33,100 bases of DNA from Verrucomicrobiota bacterium (lineage in GTDB: Bacteria > Verrucomicrobiota > Verrucomicrobiia > Limisphaerales > UBA9464): assembly GCA_025360495.1 (NCBI GenBank), contig JANYCC010000456.1:1-33100 (forward strand). The letters run 5' to 3'. The notes under the pieces are model-generated. The model saw nothing but the letters and a program-made list of their open reading frames with translations, ran no database searches and was not told the DNA's origin. Positions 8,980-18,246 of this stretch are shown here, in pieces. The position numbers and the translations under genes were made by a program. Within the stretch, counting starts at the first letter, position 1. Each line of letters opens with the position of its first letter.

Positions 8980-11900
8980 ATGCGCCCCTCCCGTCGCCCT
9001 CTGCTGCTTCTCGCCCTGGTCGCCTTTGTCGCGGCCCTGCTGTGCTTCCGTGCCGGTCGCACCCCCGCTCCCGGACGTCCCGTCCCGGGCGCCACCCCGG
9101 CCCCGGTGGCCACGGTGGGCTCCACCCCATCGGCGGCCCCGGGATCACCGGTGCGCCTTCGGTTGGCCGCCGCCACGCCTGCCAAATGGGTCAGCGTCAT
9201 CTCGCTGCCGGCCGGGCAACCGTTGGCGCATCCCGACCCGAAGTTCCCGCACCGGTTGCGCAACACGTCCGCGACCATCGGCCAGCTCAGCCGCAATGAG
9301 CGGGCGATCCTGCTCCGCAATGCCTTTGTGGACACCCAGGCCGGCGAGTCCCTGGCGGTTCCTGAATCGCTCCGGGCCGGTCCTGAGCCCGGCACTTATA
9401 TCGTGCAGGCGCGCGACACCCTGGATGACGCGTTCCGGCGCCGGCTTCAGCTCACCGGTGCCCGGATCATCTCTTATATCCCGAACAACGCGGTCTTGGT
9501 TCAGGCCACTGCGGACGTTGCGGAAGAACTCGCCAATGCGCCGGAAACCGGTGCGATCCTGGCCAACGAACCCCACTTCAAACTGGAGCCGGGCCTCGCG
9601 CTTCAGGCCCTCCAATCCCGCGGCACACCGGCCGAACTGCTCCTGACGGTCCTCGACGCCGACCGCACGCTGCCCCAGGTGGAAGCCCTCGGGGCCCATG
9701 CCGTGGCGCGTCAGCGCGGTCCGTTCGGGGAACTGATCGTCGTGGAGACCGGCGGCCGGGATATTCTGGTGCCATTGGCCCGGCTCCCAGGCATCACGTT
9801 GCTCGAGGCCGTGCAACATCGGCAGCCCGCCAACGACCGCGCCGGTTACATCCTCGGATCCAGCACCGACTTCACGAACAATGTCCCGACCCTCGGCCTC
9901 ACCGGGGCCGGGTTGGTCGTCAACATCAACGACACGGGCATTGACTCCACGCATCCCGACCTCGCGGGACGGGTGATTGCGGCCGACCCGGCGCAACTCC
10001 AGGACCTGAACGGCCACGGCACGCATGTGGCCGCCTCGATCGCCGGCAGCGGTGCGCAATCCGCCCTGGTGGTCACGGCGCAAGGCTCGGTCCCCAATGC
10101 CGATTTCCGGGGCAAGGCTCCGCGGGCACGGCTGTTCATCCTGCCGATCGACCTCCAGACGGGTCCGACGATCTCCGATGTTTTCCTGCAGGAAACCTTT
10201 GCCCGCACCAATCTGTTGCTGACCGGACGCACCAATGCGCCGATCTCGAACAACAGTTGGGGTTATCCCGCGGCCCTCGAATACACCAGTTTTTCCGCCA
10301 GTTACGACGCCGCGGTCCGGGATGCCCTCCCGGATGTGCCGGGGGATCAGCCGGTCATGTATGTCTTCGCGGCGGGGAATGCCGGCGACGGTGGGGCCAA
10401 CGGACTGGGAGGCGGCGCCGACACGGTCTCCGCGCCGGGCAATGCCAAGAATGTGATCACCGTGGGCGCCCTCGAATCGGCCCGCAACCTCACCAACATC
10501 GCGGTCTTCGACCAGAATGGCGTGATCGTCCGCTCGGGGAACACCGTCATCCCGGGCCGGGGCTATGATCCCAATGACCCGACTTATGTCACGAATGCCG
10601 TGTTCGGGGTCGAGACCGACTCCGATTATGAGGTCGCGAATTTTTCCAGCCGGGGCAATGTCGGCATCGGCACCGAGGGCGATTCCGGGCGGTTCAAACC
10701 CGATGTCGTCGCCCCCGGAACCTATATCCTTTCCGCCCGTTCCTCGCTCTGGCGGTTGGAAAACCAATTGCCCCCGGATGACGACCGGTTCCCGGTGACG
10801 CAGGAACTGATGGACGAGGTGGGTCCGTGGTACCGGTATGAATCGGGGACCAGCCAGGCCACGCCGTCCATCTCCGGGCTGCTGGCCCAGTTGGAGGAAT
10901 TCTATGAGATCCAGCAGGGGAACAAGATCCCGCCGGAAGGTTATAAGGCCATCCTCATCAATGGCGCGCGGGTCAACACGGAACGGTACCAGCCGGATCC
11001 CCACGACACGCTCAATTATGCCGGTTGGGGCGAACCCCATCTCCTGCGGTCCTTGAACAGCGGGTTCACCGCCGACGGCCAGACCCTGAACGGTTTCCTC
11101 AACGGACCCTCGGGCGGAACCAACAACCAGATCATCGGGTTTCCCATCGTCGGCCGTTCGAATGAGCTCGGGTTGGCGACGGGCGATGCGCGATCGTTCC
11201 GGATCAAGCTGGCCCTCCCTGAGGCCACCAATTATCCGGTCCGTTTCACGCTGGTCTGGACCGATCCGGCCGGCAACCCGGCGGCGGCGATCAAGTTGGT
11301 CAACGACCTCGACCTGGTGGTCACCAACGAGACGACCGGCGAGTTTTATCTCGGCAATGATTTCGAGGTGGGCACGGGCTTCAGCCGGTTGCTGACCCAG
11401 ACCAATCTCCTGGCCTCCACCGGGACCGGGACCGGCCAGGGCGGCACCGATCCGTTCGGGAACCCGATCACCTCGACCAACGTGGTCGCGGCCCAATTCG
11501 ACAACGTCAACAACGTCGAACGCGTCGTCCTGCCGCCGGGCGCCGGCACCGATTTTGTGGTGATCGTCCGGGCCCGCCGGGTGAATGTGAATGCCGTCCA
11601 ATTGCACCCGAACGGGATCGTGCAGGATGGCGCGCTGGTGTTCAGCAGCGATGCCCCGGACACCCTCGGCCTGGTGGGGACGATCTCCGATGCCTATGCC
11701 GTGCCGGCCAAGGATATCCTGACCGTGCGCCCGCCGATCAGCCCGGTCACCAACGGCCTGCCGATGTTCAACCAGCGGGTCGGTGCCAATTCACCGTTGG
11801 TCGGGACCGCGATCGGGACGACCAACCAGTGGCATTTCTACGTCTTCACCAACACGCCGGGCGGCACCAGCTATGGCGGGGCCCTCACCAACGGGAAGAA

Positions 11901-14900
11901 CGTCGCGTTCGTCACCTTCTTCCCCCCCAACCTTGCGTCGCCCCGCAACGAGGACGCGGACATCGATCTTTATGTGTCCTATGACCCGGGGTTGACCAAC
12001 CTCGTCCCGAGCGCGGTCACCAACGCCTTCAAGTCCACGGGTCGCGGTGGCACGGAATTCGTCGTGTTCACCAACGCCCCGGTCAACGGTGAGATTTATT
12101 ATATAGGGATCAAGTCCGAGGACATGCAGTCGGCGGACTACTCCTTTGTCGGGGTCAGCAGCACCGTTCCCTTCGGCGGGACCCGGCCGGATGGCAACGA
12201 TGCGGTCCATGGATTCCCGCTGGTCCAACCGATCCCCGACGGCACGCCGGCCAAGCCGGGCATCGGCTATTTCATGGGGTTGGGACTCAACCCGGGGGAG
12301 ATCCGGCGCGTCTGGGTCCAGGAAACCCTCAGTCACGGGAATTTCCCCGACCTGTTGGGCAATCTTTATAAGGACCGCATCAGCATCGTCCTGAACAACC
12401 ACGGCCAGATCGCCGACACCGTACGTGGCCGCGTCCAATTCGGGACGAATATCACGACCATCTATGATGATTTCGGGAGCCGCGCCTTCAAGGGCTCGGT
12501 GCCCACCGACGGGCCCGGGCGATTGATCAGTTTCCTGGGTCGTCCGACTTCCGGCGTCTGGCTCCTGCAGACCATCGATGACGCCCAGGGCAACACCGGG
12601 CGGATCAATGCCCTGGAGCTGATCGTCCAGCCCAATGACTTCGGGACCCGTCTGGTGCACCGGACGGTCCAGCCCGGGGAATGCGAAACCGAGGTGGTGA
12701 ACGTGCCGCCGAACGGGAGCAAGCTGACCGTAATCGTCACCAACATGCAGCCGTCGCTGCCCTTGGAGGTCCTGATCCAGCGTGATGACGGGGGATTCCC
12801 GGATCCGACCCAGCCGGGAGCTTCGCAGAAGTCCGCCACGATCATACCCCCGGGGGGGACCGTGTCATTGGGGATCGGGGACGAACCGCCGCTGATTCCG
12901 GGCCGATACTTTGTCAGCGTGTGCAACCCGAACACGGTGGCGGTGAGCTACGACACGGCCCGGTTCATCGAGCAGAACCTGCCCGATTCCTTCAACCGCA
13001 CCCTGAACTCGGATCCGGCCAACAATATCGCCCTCCAGGATGTGGCCGAAAGCGAGTCCCGCATTGTCGTGACGGACACCCGCCCGGTGAGTTCGGTCGA
13101 GGTGGGTCTGCGCATCATCGACCCCCGGGAATCCGATCTCGCAATCCACCTGGTGAATCCGCAGGGGGACCGGGTTTTGGTGACCGAAAACCGCGGGCTC
13201 CGGGACGCCAACGGTTATGGCGGGAGCCAGCGTCTCACCAATTTCCAGCACCTTGCCGCGACGTTTGATGCGGCGAGCAGCCGGGCCGCGATCCTCGTGG
13301 ACGGCCGGCCCATCACCAACGCGCTCATGGGCTCCGTGAAGCTGCCGGTGGACCGCCGGTTGAGCCTCGCCCGGGATCCGACCCGGGGGTTCACCACCGA
13401 CCATGCCTCGGTGACGCTCGATGACGTCGGCTTCTGGCGGCGGCCGTTGGGAACGGACGAGGTGCTGTCCATTTATAAGGATGGTTTTGACGGCTTTGGG
13501 AAACGGTCAGGGCTGTCGACCGCGGGATTGGCGGCCTTATGGAGGATGGACCTGACCGGCGATGACGCCTTGGGTGCGAATAATCTCTCGTTGTTGGGCC
13601 CGGTGGTCAGCACGGCCGGACAGATCGACACGGCGTTGGCGTTCATCGGGGTGACCTCGGAAGGGCGCACACCGCGGCTGCCGCTGGATGTCGGGATCGG
13701 CTTCAGCTTGGAAGGCTGGATCCAGTTGCTGCGCGACAACCGACGGGTGGTGTTCGGGGCCTGGGGTCCGGAAGCGGGTCTCTCGATGCCCGCGGTGTTG
13801 GTCGGGTTCGACGCGCCCTGGGGCAACGGAGCCGGCTCGGTTTCGTTCGTGTTCGAAGGGGCGGACGGCACGCCCAAGATGCTGGTGAGCGATCCCGGCC
13901 TGATCCTGGCCGACAATTTCACCACCAATAAGACTTATGCGGTGTTCGGCGAGCTCACCAACCACACGGCCGGTCCCATCAAGTTTGTCCTCCCGCCGTT
14001 CAATGGGACCAACACCTCCACCGTCGTGCTGGAAACCAATGGTTTCGAATCCGTCACCGCCGGGATCTTCCTGCCGGGAACCGCCGTGGAGGGCTGGCAG
14101 ATCCGGACCAACCCCGCCGCCGTCCGGTTGTTTGTTCCCGGGGCGCATGATGGCAACCAGGTGCTGGCGATGGGTGCGGCGACACTGGTGAAAGCGATCA
14201 CGGTCACGCCGGGCGAGCGTTATCGGGCGTCATTCTATGGACGACAGGCCGACGACGCGACGAACCGGGTGCAATTCAACGTCGTGCTGGACGGCCAGGT
14301 GGACCAGACCGTGGATGTCAGCACGGAATGGGTGCGCACCGAGGTGCGGTTCCGGGCGAAGACCAACCTGCTGGTCCTCACGCTGGTGCCGACTTCAGTG
14401 GGCAACCTGAACACGGACGGGGCGCCCTCGGGTCTGCTCTTGGATTCCTTCCAATTCGAGGAGATCGGCTCGGCGGTCACGTACCTGCCCGAGGAGGATT
14501 TCACTCCGTTGCTCGGCAAGTCCGGGGCGGGGGAATGGCGACTCGAGGTCACCGACGACCGGGGCACCGTCACCGGGATCATCGATGGGTGGCAATTGCA
14601 CCTGACCTTCGCCCAGACCAACCGGCCGATTGTGATCCTCACGAACGGCGTGCCCTATCAGGCCGGGATTCCGGGCGGTGGGATCGCCTACTTCCGGATG
14701 GACGTCCCGTTGGAGGCCCGGGCCGCCACCAACACCCTCTTTATCTCGGACCCTGGCGATCCCCTGTTGCTTCTTTACAGCGACACCGGCCTCCCCGACG
14801 GCAGCCAGCCGAACGATGTCGTCGCCAATGCCAATCCGTACATCGTGGGAACCAACCTGCCCCCGATCCTGCCACGCGGGCAGCGCTATTATCTGTCGGT

Positions 14901-16245
14901 CCTCAACCCGGATCCCACCCGCACCAACCTGTTCACGATCCGCGCCGATCTCGACCTCGGATTGATCGTGCTGACCAACGGGATCCCCTATGCCCGCACC
15001 AACATCGGGCCCGGCCGGTTGGATTTTTATGCCTTCGATGTCCCCTCCGACGCGACGGTGGCCAACTTCGAGATCCCGTCGATGACCTCCGACATGAACC
15101 TGTTTGTGTCGAGATTCCCGACCCTTCCGCGGCAATTTGTCTATGATTACGCGGGGACGAACACGGGCACGACGCCCGAGTTGATCTCCATTGATGGACA
15201 ATCCGTCCCGGTCCCGCTGACGCCCGGCCGGTGGTTTCTCGGGGTGGCGGCCGGGGGCACCAATTCCGGGAATTATTCGATCCTGGCGTCGGCTTTCACC
15301 GGCAGTCTGACGGTCATCACCAACGACACGTCGGTGTTGGTGACCAACACCGTGGTCGGGTCGACCCAGTATTATGCGGTGGATGTCCCGGACAGCGCGA
15401 CGGCACTGGTGGTGACGGCGGCGCCCTTGGTGGGGCAATTGGGGATTTATATGAAGGACAGCCTGCCGCTGCCCAGCCCCACCTCTTATGATGTCCGCTC
15501 AACCCATCTGGTGGGCGGCATCGAGTTGATCCAGTTGACCGCCGCCACCAAGCCGCTCGCGCTCGCGCCGGGCCGCTATTACATGGCGGTGCATGACGAG
15601 GGCGCGACGCCGGCAATCTACGCGCTGAACGTCATCATTCTCTTCGATCGGACGGACGTCATCAGCCTCTTCGATGACGTGCCGCTGGCCGCGGTGCTGG
15701 TCGGGTCCACGAGCACGATTTACCGGTTCGACGTGGATCCCGGGGTGCCGATGGTCCTGTTCGAGATCTATGGTTTGGATGGGCCGGTGGACCTGGTGGC
15801 CGCGAAGGGCGCCGTGCCGTCGGCATTCACCCGTAATTTCAGCAATATCCGACCCGCCAATGCCCCGGAACTGGTGCTCGTGACGACCAATGATTTCACC
15901 GATCTTTCGGGCCCTTGGTATCTGAGCGTCAGTGGATCCACGCCCGGGCCGGTGAATTATACCGTCCGGGCGGCGATGGTCCGGGACGGCAATCCCTTCA
16001 GTCGCGCACCGCTGACCCTCGTGTTGATCCCGGGTTTGGGAACCACCATCAAGGGACGGATCGAATTCAACTCGGTGCCCGGGCTGACGTATCAGGTCCA
16101 GTTCGCGACCGACTTCGGTTTGATCGATCCCTGGCAGGATCTCGGGTCGGCGGTTGTGGCGACCGGCTATGACACCTCGGTGCCGATCGACATGACCTCG
16201 GAGGATGCCCGTTACTATCGGGTGGTCCAGATCACCAACCCGTGA
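8980..16245 (+). CDS. Giant secreted subtilase (S8, KP-43-like) with P, LamG, DUF642 and PPC domains
   Basis: This 2421-residue protein starts at ATG 8980 with a signal peptide (RRPLLLLALVAFVAALLCF). A propeptide-like region (about 130-200) precedes an S8 domain. Its triad is Asp318 (NDTGID), His346 (GHGTHVA) and Ser625 (SGTSQATP, where GTSMATP is usual), with oxyanion Asn467 (AAGNAG). At about 737-893 a beta-sandwich with TLVWTDPAG and LVNDLDLVV matches the KP-43-type S8 tail. A first P/Homo-B-like domain lies near 1100-1222. A second begins near 1350 and appears interrupted by LamG-like sequence (1418-1640) and a DUF642-like domain (1687-1830), finishing as GEWRLEVTDDRGTVTG near 1850. Four PPC-like repeats span about 1887-2337, and a C-terminal module ends in ARYYRVVQ. 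It probably acts outside the cell or at the surface. Its target is unknown. It follows the cassette by 31 bases. Confidence 0.88.
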   Translation: MRPSRRPLLLLALVAFVAALLCFRAGRTPAPGRPVPGATPAPVATVGSTPSAAPGSPVRLRLAAATPAKWVSVISLPAGQPLAHPDPKFPHRLRNTSATIGQLSRNERAILLRNAFVDTQAGESLAVPESLRAGPEPGTYIVQARDTLDDAFRRRLQLTGARIISYIPNNAVLVQATADVAEELANAPETGAILANEPHFKLEPGLALQALQSRGTPAELLLTVLDADRTLPQVEALGAHAVARQRGPFGELIVVETGGRDILVPLARLPGITLLEAVQHRQPANDRAGYILGSSTDFTNNVPTLGLTGAGLVVNINDTGIDSTHPDLAGRVIAADPAQLQDLNGHGTHVAASIAGSGAQSALVVTAQGSVPNADFRGKAPRARLFILPIDLQTGPTISDVFLQETFARTNLLLTGRTNAPISNNSWGYPAALEYTSFSASYDAAVRDALPDVPGDQPVMYVFAAGNAGDGGANGLGGGADTVSAPGNAKNVITVGALESARNLTNIAVFDQNGVIVRSGNTVIPGRGYDPNDPTYVTNAVFGVETDSDYEVANFSSRGNVGIGTEGDSGRFKPDVVAPGTYILSARSSLWRLENQLPPDDDRFPVTQELMDEVGPWYRYESGTSQATPSISGLLAQLEEFYEIQQGNKIPPEGYKAILINGARVNTERYQPDPHDTLNYAGWGEPHLLRSLNSGFTADGQTLNGFLNGPSGGTNNQIIGFPIVGRSNELGLATGDARSFRIKLALPEATNYPVRFTLVWTDPAGNPAAAIKLVNDLDLVVTNETTGEFYLGNDFEVGTGFSRLLTQTNLLASTGTGTGQGGTDPFGNPITSTNVVAAQFDNVNNVERVVLPPGAGTDFVVIVRARRVNVNAVQLHPNGIVQDGALVFSSDAPDTLGLVGTISDAYAVPAKDILTVRPPISPVTNGLPMFNQRVGANSPLVGTAIGTTNQWHFYVFTNTPGGTSYGGALTNGKNVAFVTFFPPNLASPRNEDADIDLYVSYDPGLTNLVPSAVTNAFKSTGRGGTEFVVFTNAPVNGEIYYIGIKSEDMQSADYSFVGVSSTVPFGGTRPDGNDAVHGFPLVQPIPDGTPAKPGIGYFMGLGLNPGEIRRVWVQETLSHGNFPDLLGNLYKDRISIVLNNHGQIADTVRGRVQFGTNITTIYDDFGSRAFKGSVPTDGPGRLISFLGRPTSGVWLLQTIDDAQGNTGRINALELIVQPNDFGTRLVHRTVQPGECETEVVNVPPNGSKLTVIVTNMQPSLPLEVLIQRDDGGFPDPTQPGASQKSATIIPPGGTVSLGIGDEPPLIPGRYFVSVCNPNTVAVSYDTARFIEQNLPDSFNRTLNSDPANNIALQDVAESESRIVVTDTRPVSSVEVGLRIIDPRESDLAIHLVNPQGDRVLVTENRGLRDANGYGGSQRLTNFQHLAATFDAASSRAAILVDGRPITNALMGSVKLPVDRRLSLARDPTRGFTTDHASVTLDDVGFWRRPLGTDEVLSIYKDGFDGFGKRSGLSTAGLAALWRMDLTGDDALGANNLSLLGPVVSTAGQIDTALAFIGVTSEGRTPRLPLDVGIGFSLEGWIQLLRDNRRVVFGAWGPEAGLSMPAVLVGFDAPWGNGAGSVSFVFEGADGTPKMLVSDPGLILADNFTTNKTYAVFGELTNHTAGPIKFVLPPFNGTNTSTVVLETNGFESVTAGIFLPGTAVEGWQIRTNPAAVRLFVPGAHDGNQVLAMGAATLVKAITVTPGERYRASFYGRQADDATNRVQFNVVLDGQVDQTVDVSTEWVRTEVRFRAKTNLLVLTLVPTSVGNLNTDGAPSGLLLDSFQFEEIGSAVTYLPEEDFTPLLGKSGAGEWRLEVTDDRGTVTGIIDGWQLHLTFAQTNRPIVILTNGVPYQAGIPGGGIAYFRMDVPLEARAATNTLFISDPGDPLLLLYSDTGLPDGSQPNDVVANANPYIVGTNLPPILPRGQRYYLSVLNPDPTRTNLFTIRADLDLGLIVLTNGIPYARTNIGPGRLDFYAFDVPSDATVANFEIPSMTSDMNLFVSRFPTLPRQFVYDYAGTNTGTTPELISIDGQSVPVPLTPGRWFLGVAAGGTNSGNYSILASAFTGSLTVITNDTSVLVTNTVVGSTQYYAVDVPDSATALVVTAAPLVGQLGIYMKDSLPLPSPTSYDVRSTHLVGGIELIQLTAATKPLALAPGRYYMAVHDEGATPAIYALNVIILFDRTDVISLFDDVPLAAVLVGSTSTIYRFDVDPGVPMVLFEIYGLDGPVDLVAAKGAVPSAFTRNFSNIRPANAPELVLVTTNDFTDLSGPWYLSVSGSTPGPVNYTVRAAMVRDGNPFSRAPLTLVLIPGLGTTIKGRIEFNSVPGLTYQVQFATDFGLIDPWQDLGSAVVATGYDTSVPIDMTSEDARYYRVVQITNP

Positions 16246-17159
16246 ACCGGGATCCGGTCCTGGTCGTCGCCACCAATCCCGCCGTCGATGTCGAATGGCG
16301 GGTGCGGGAACTCCGGCCCGAAGAAAAGAACGAGGTCCGGTCCGAGCGACGGTGGCCCGGGGGCAAAGGGGTCAATGTGGCGCGTTGGCTCGGCTGGTGC
16401 GGGGTGCAGGCGCGGCTTCTTCTCCCCTTGGGCGGGGCCACCGGTGCGGAGTTGGAGGCCGGGCTCCGCCGCGAAAAGATCGATTATCATGCGGTCCCGA
16501 TCGCCGGGGCGACGCGCGCCAATGTGGTGGTCACGACGGATTCCGGCCCGCAATACCGCCTCAACCCGGCCTGGCCGATCCTGACCCGTGCGGAGATGGG
16601 CCGGTTTGAGGAGGTGCTGGCCGCGGAGTTGGCCCGGCACCGCTGGGTGGTTTTCAGCGGGGCGTTGGTGCGGGGTGCCCCGCCCACGTTTTATGCGCGA
16701 TGGGTGAAGCGTGCGGCGGCGGCAGGGGCGAAGGTCATCGTGGACTGCGATGGCGAACCCTTCCGGAGTGCGGTCCGCGCACGGCCATTCCTGGTGAAAC
16801 CCAATGAATTTGAATTGGCCCAGTGGGCCGGCGCACCGCTGGTGACCGAGGCGGACCAACGACGGGCCGCACGTCTTTTGGCGGACGCCACCGGGGGATG
16901 GGTGCTCGTTTCGAGAGGGGCCGCCGGTGCGTGGCTGGCCGGGCCCGACGGGCATGAAGTGCGGGTCGCCACGGCACCTCGGACACGGGTTCACAACACG
17001 GTCGGTGCGGGGGATGCGTTATTGGCGGCGGCCGTGGCGGCGGCGCAACGGGAACCAGATCGTCCGGAGGCTTGGTTGCGTTCGGGGGTGAAGACGGGTT
17101 CGTTGGCGACCCGACAGGATCCGGGGACGCTGCCAGCGCGGCGTCCGGCGGGTCGTTGA
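16242..17159 (+). CDS. PfkB-family sugar kinase, 1-phosphofructokinase/tagatose-6-P kinase type
   Basis: This 305-residue protein starts at GTG 16242, overlapping the protease stop in GTGA. The N-terminus VLVVATNPAVDVEWRV and the GGKGVNVARWLGWCG motif are hallmarks of the FruK/LacC branch of PfkB kinases, which phosphorylate fructose 1-phosphate or tagatose 6-phosphate with ATP. The C-terminal signature NTVGAGDALLAAAVAA supplies the catalytic Asp258 and the anion hole. KPNEFELAQ in the middle is also typical. Length is near the family norm of about 310, and the last 25 residues are rich in Arg and Pro with little family likeness. The substrate cannot be settled from sequence alone. Its place at the end of a pilin/protease operon is unusual: a metabolic kinase has no obvious link to secretion and may simply share the transcript. 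Confidence 0.88.
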   Translation: MNRDPVLVVATNPAVDVEWRVRELRPEEKNEVRSERRWPGGKGVNVARWLGWCGVQARLLLPLGGATGAELEAGLRREKIDYHAVPIAGATRANVVVTTDSGPQYRLNPAWPILTRAEMGRFEEVLAAELARHRWVVFSGALVRGAPPTFYARWVKRAAAAGAKVIVDCDGEPFRSAVRARPFLVKPNEFELAQWAGAPLVTEADQRRAARLLADATGGWVLVSRGAAGAWLAGPDGHEVRVATAPRTRVHNTVGAGDALLAAAVAAAQREPDRPEAWLRSGVKTGSLATRQDPGTLPARRPAGR

Positions 17160-17167
17160 GAGGCGGG

Positions 17168-17965
17168 TCAGGCTTTCTTGGGCTGGGGAGAGTGGAGGAT
17201 TTCGTCGCCCTTGAGTCCCGTCAGGCGTTCGACTCCCTTGAGCAGTTGAAACAGGGCAAAGAGCAGGACGCCGAGCATGGGGATGAACACGACGGGCCAA
17301 CTGATCCAGTGCATGCGGCCGAGTTGGGCGTTGAACTGCTCGGTGCCGAGTTGGGCCGTCAGGAGCCAGCGGGCGAGGATGAAATTCATGAGGCCGCTGC
17401 CGAAGAAGGAGAGCGCCAGGATCCAGGAACTCCGGGCCAGGAGCCGTTCGAAATCAGGCGTAGTCTGGCGGGCTTCCAAGGCGGCATGAATGCGATCGGT
17501 GTCCATCATCTGGTCATTATAAAGGAGCAGACGGACCAGGGGTTGACGGGTGCGCAGTGAAAGTGGGATCGCCAGGCCGAGGATCAAAGGGATGGCGGCC
17601 TCCTTGACGGCAAACCAAAAGGCATCGGTTTTCAAGAGGCCGAGCACGCCGGTGAGGACGACGGAGACCAGGCCCAGGATGGAGAACACATTGCAGATGC
17701 GCCGTTTCACATAATCCCAGATCCCATATCCGAGCGGGACGGCCAGCGCGACCACGAGGCCCCAGACCGGGCCGAGACTGAGGGCGTTTCGCAGCGGATC
17801 CAGCAGGGCGTGGAGGCCGGTGGCGGACGCGGCACCCAAGGCATGGGGTTCTTTGCTCAATTGGCTCAGGAGGAAGCCGGGCAGCACCACGTTGCACAAC
17901 AAATTGAGCCAGACATTCTCGCGGGGGGGCGAGGGGCGGCGGCCGGGGGTCGCGGATTCACTCAT
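17168..17965 (-). CDS. VC0807-family multipass membrane protein
   Basis: This is a 265-residue minus-strand gene ending nine bases from the converging kinase gene. It has about six hydrophobic segments. The N-terminus (PRENVWLNLLCNVVLPGFLL), the segment LAVPLGYGIWDYVKRR, then NVFSILGLVSVVLTGVLGLL, WFAVKEAAIPLILGLAIP and the LVRLLLYNDQMMDTDRI stretch match my recollection of the VC0807 family, a group related to intracellular septation A-like proteins. Molecular function is not established for the family. The start is ATG 17965; nothing else upstream is better placed. Nothing in the neighbourhood indicates a role. The region between it and fmdB (281 bases) separates two divergent genes and probably carries both promoters. 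Confidence 0.75.
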   Translation of the reverse strand: MSESATPGRRPSPPRENVWLNLLCNVVLPGFLLSQLSKEPHALGAASATGLHALLDPLRNALSLGPVWGLVVALAVPLGYGIWDYVKRRICNVFSILGLVSVVLTGVLGLLKTDAFWFAVKEAAIPLILGLAIPLSLRTRQPLVRLLLYNDQMMDTDRIHAALEARQTTPDFERLLARSSWILALSFFGSGLMNFILARWLLTAQLGTEQFNAQLGRMHWISWPVVFIPMLGVLLFALFQLLKGVERLTGLKGDEILHSPQPKKA

Positions 17966-18202
17966 GCTTAAGATCGGGACCGCGGGAGGCTTCGGTTTTG
18001 GCGGCCTTCCCGCAACGCCAAACCTCGCCCAATGCGCAATTCGATCCCCGCATAAGGCCCGGACAAGTCCTGCGGAACAATCTTCCGGGACTGGTGTCTT
18101 ATGGGCGGGTATTGGAGTACCCTACGCATAGAGATGTGAGCGGGTCGTCGCCCCGAGGCCGGAACGGACCGGGAGATTGGTTCCGGATCAGGACTTGCCG
18201 GA

Positions 18203-18236
18203 CGGGCGGCGGCCCGCCACTTTGCGTGTGCGCAAA
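18203..18236 (+). promoter_or_regulatory. Two adjacent short inverted repeats just before the fmdB-like gene
   Basis: CGGGC-ggcg-GCCCG (18203-18216) and TTTGCG-tgtg-CGCAAA (18221-18236) are perfect inverted repeats, each with a four-base loop, ending ten bases before ATG 18247. They could be operators or hairpins in the mRNA leader affecting ribosome access. No clear -35/-10 pair was found between 17966 and 18246. In GC-rich DNA short repeats of this kind can occur by chance, more easily the first than the second. Confidence 0.35.
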
Positions 18237-18246
18237 TCCGCGTCCC

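Noticed and set aside
7659-9395. 578-residue minus-strand ORF
   Set aside because: Antisense to the cassette A gene and protease start; Gly/Arg-rich composition without family likeness.
9145-11607. 820-residue minus-strand ORF
   Set aside because: Fully antisense to the S8 protease domain, with no motif; long because of GC-rich codon bias.
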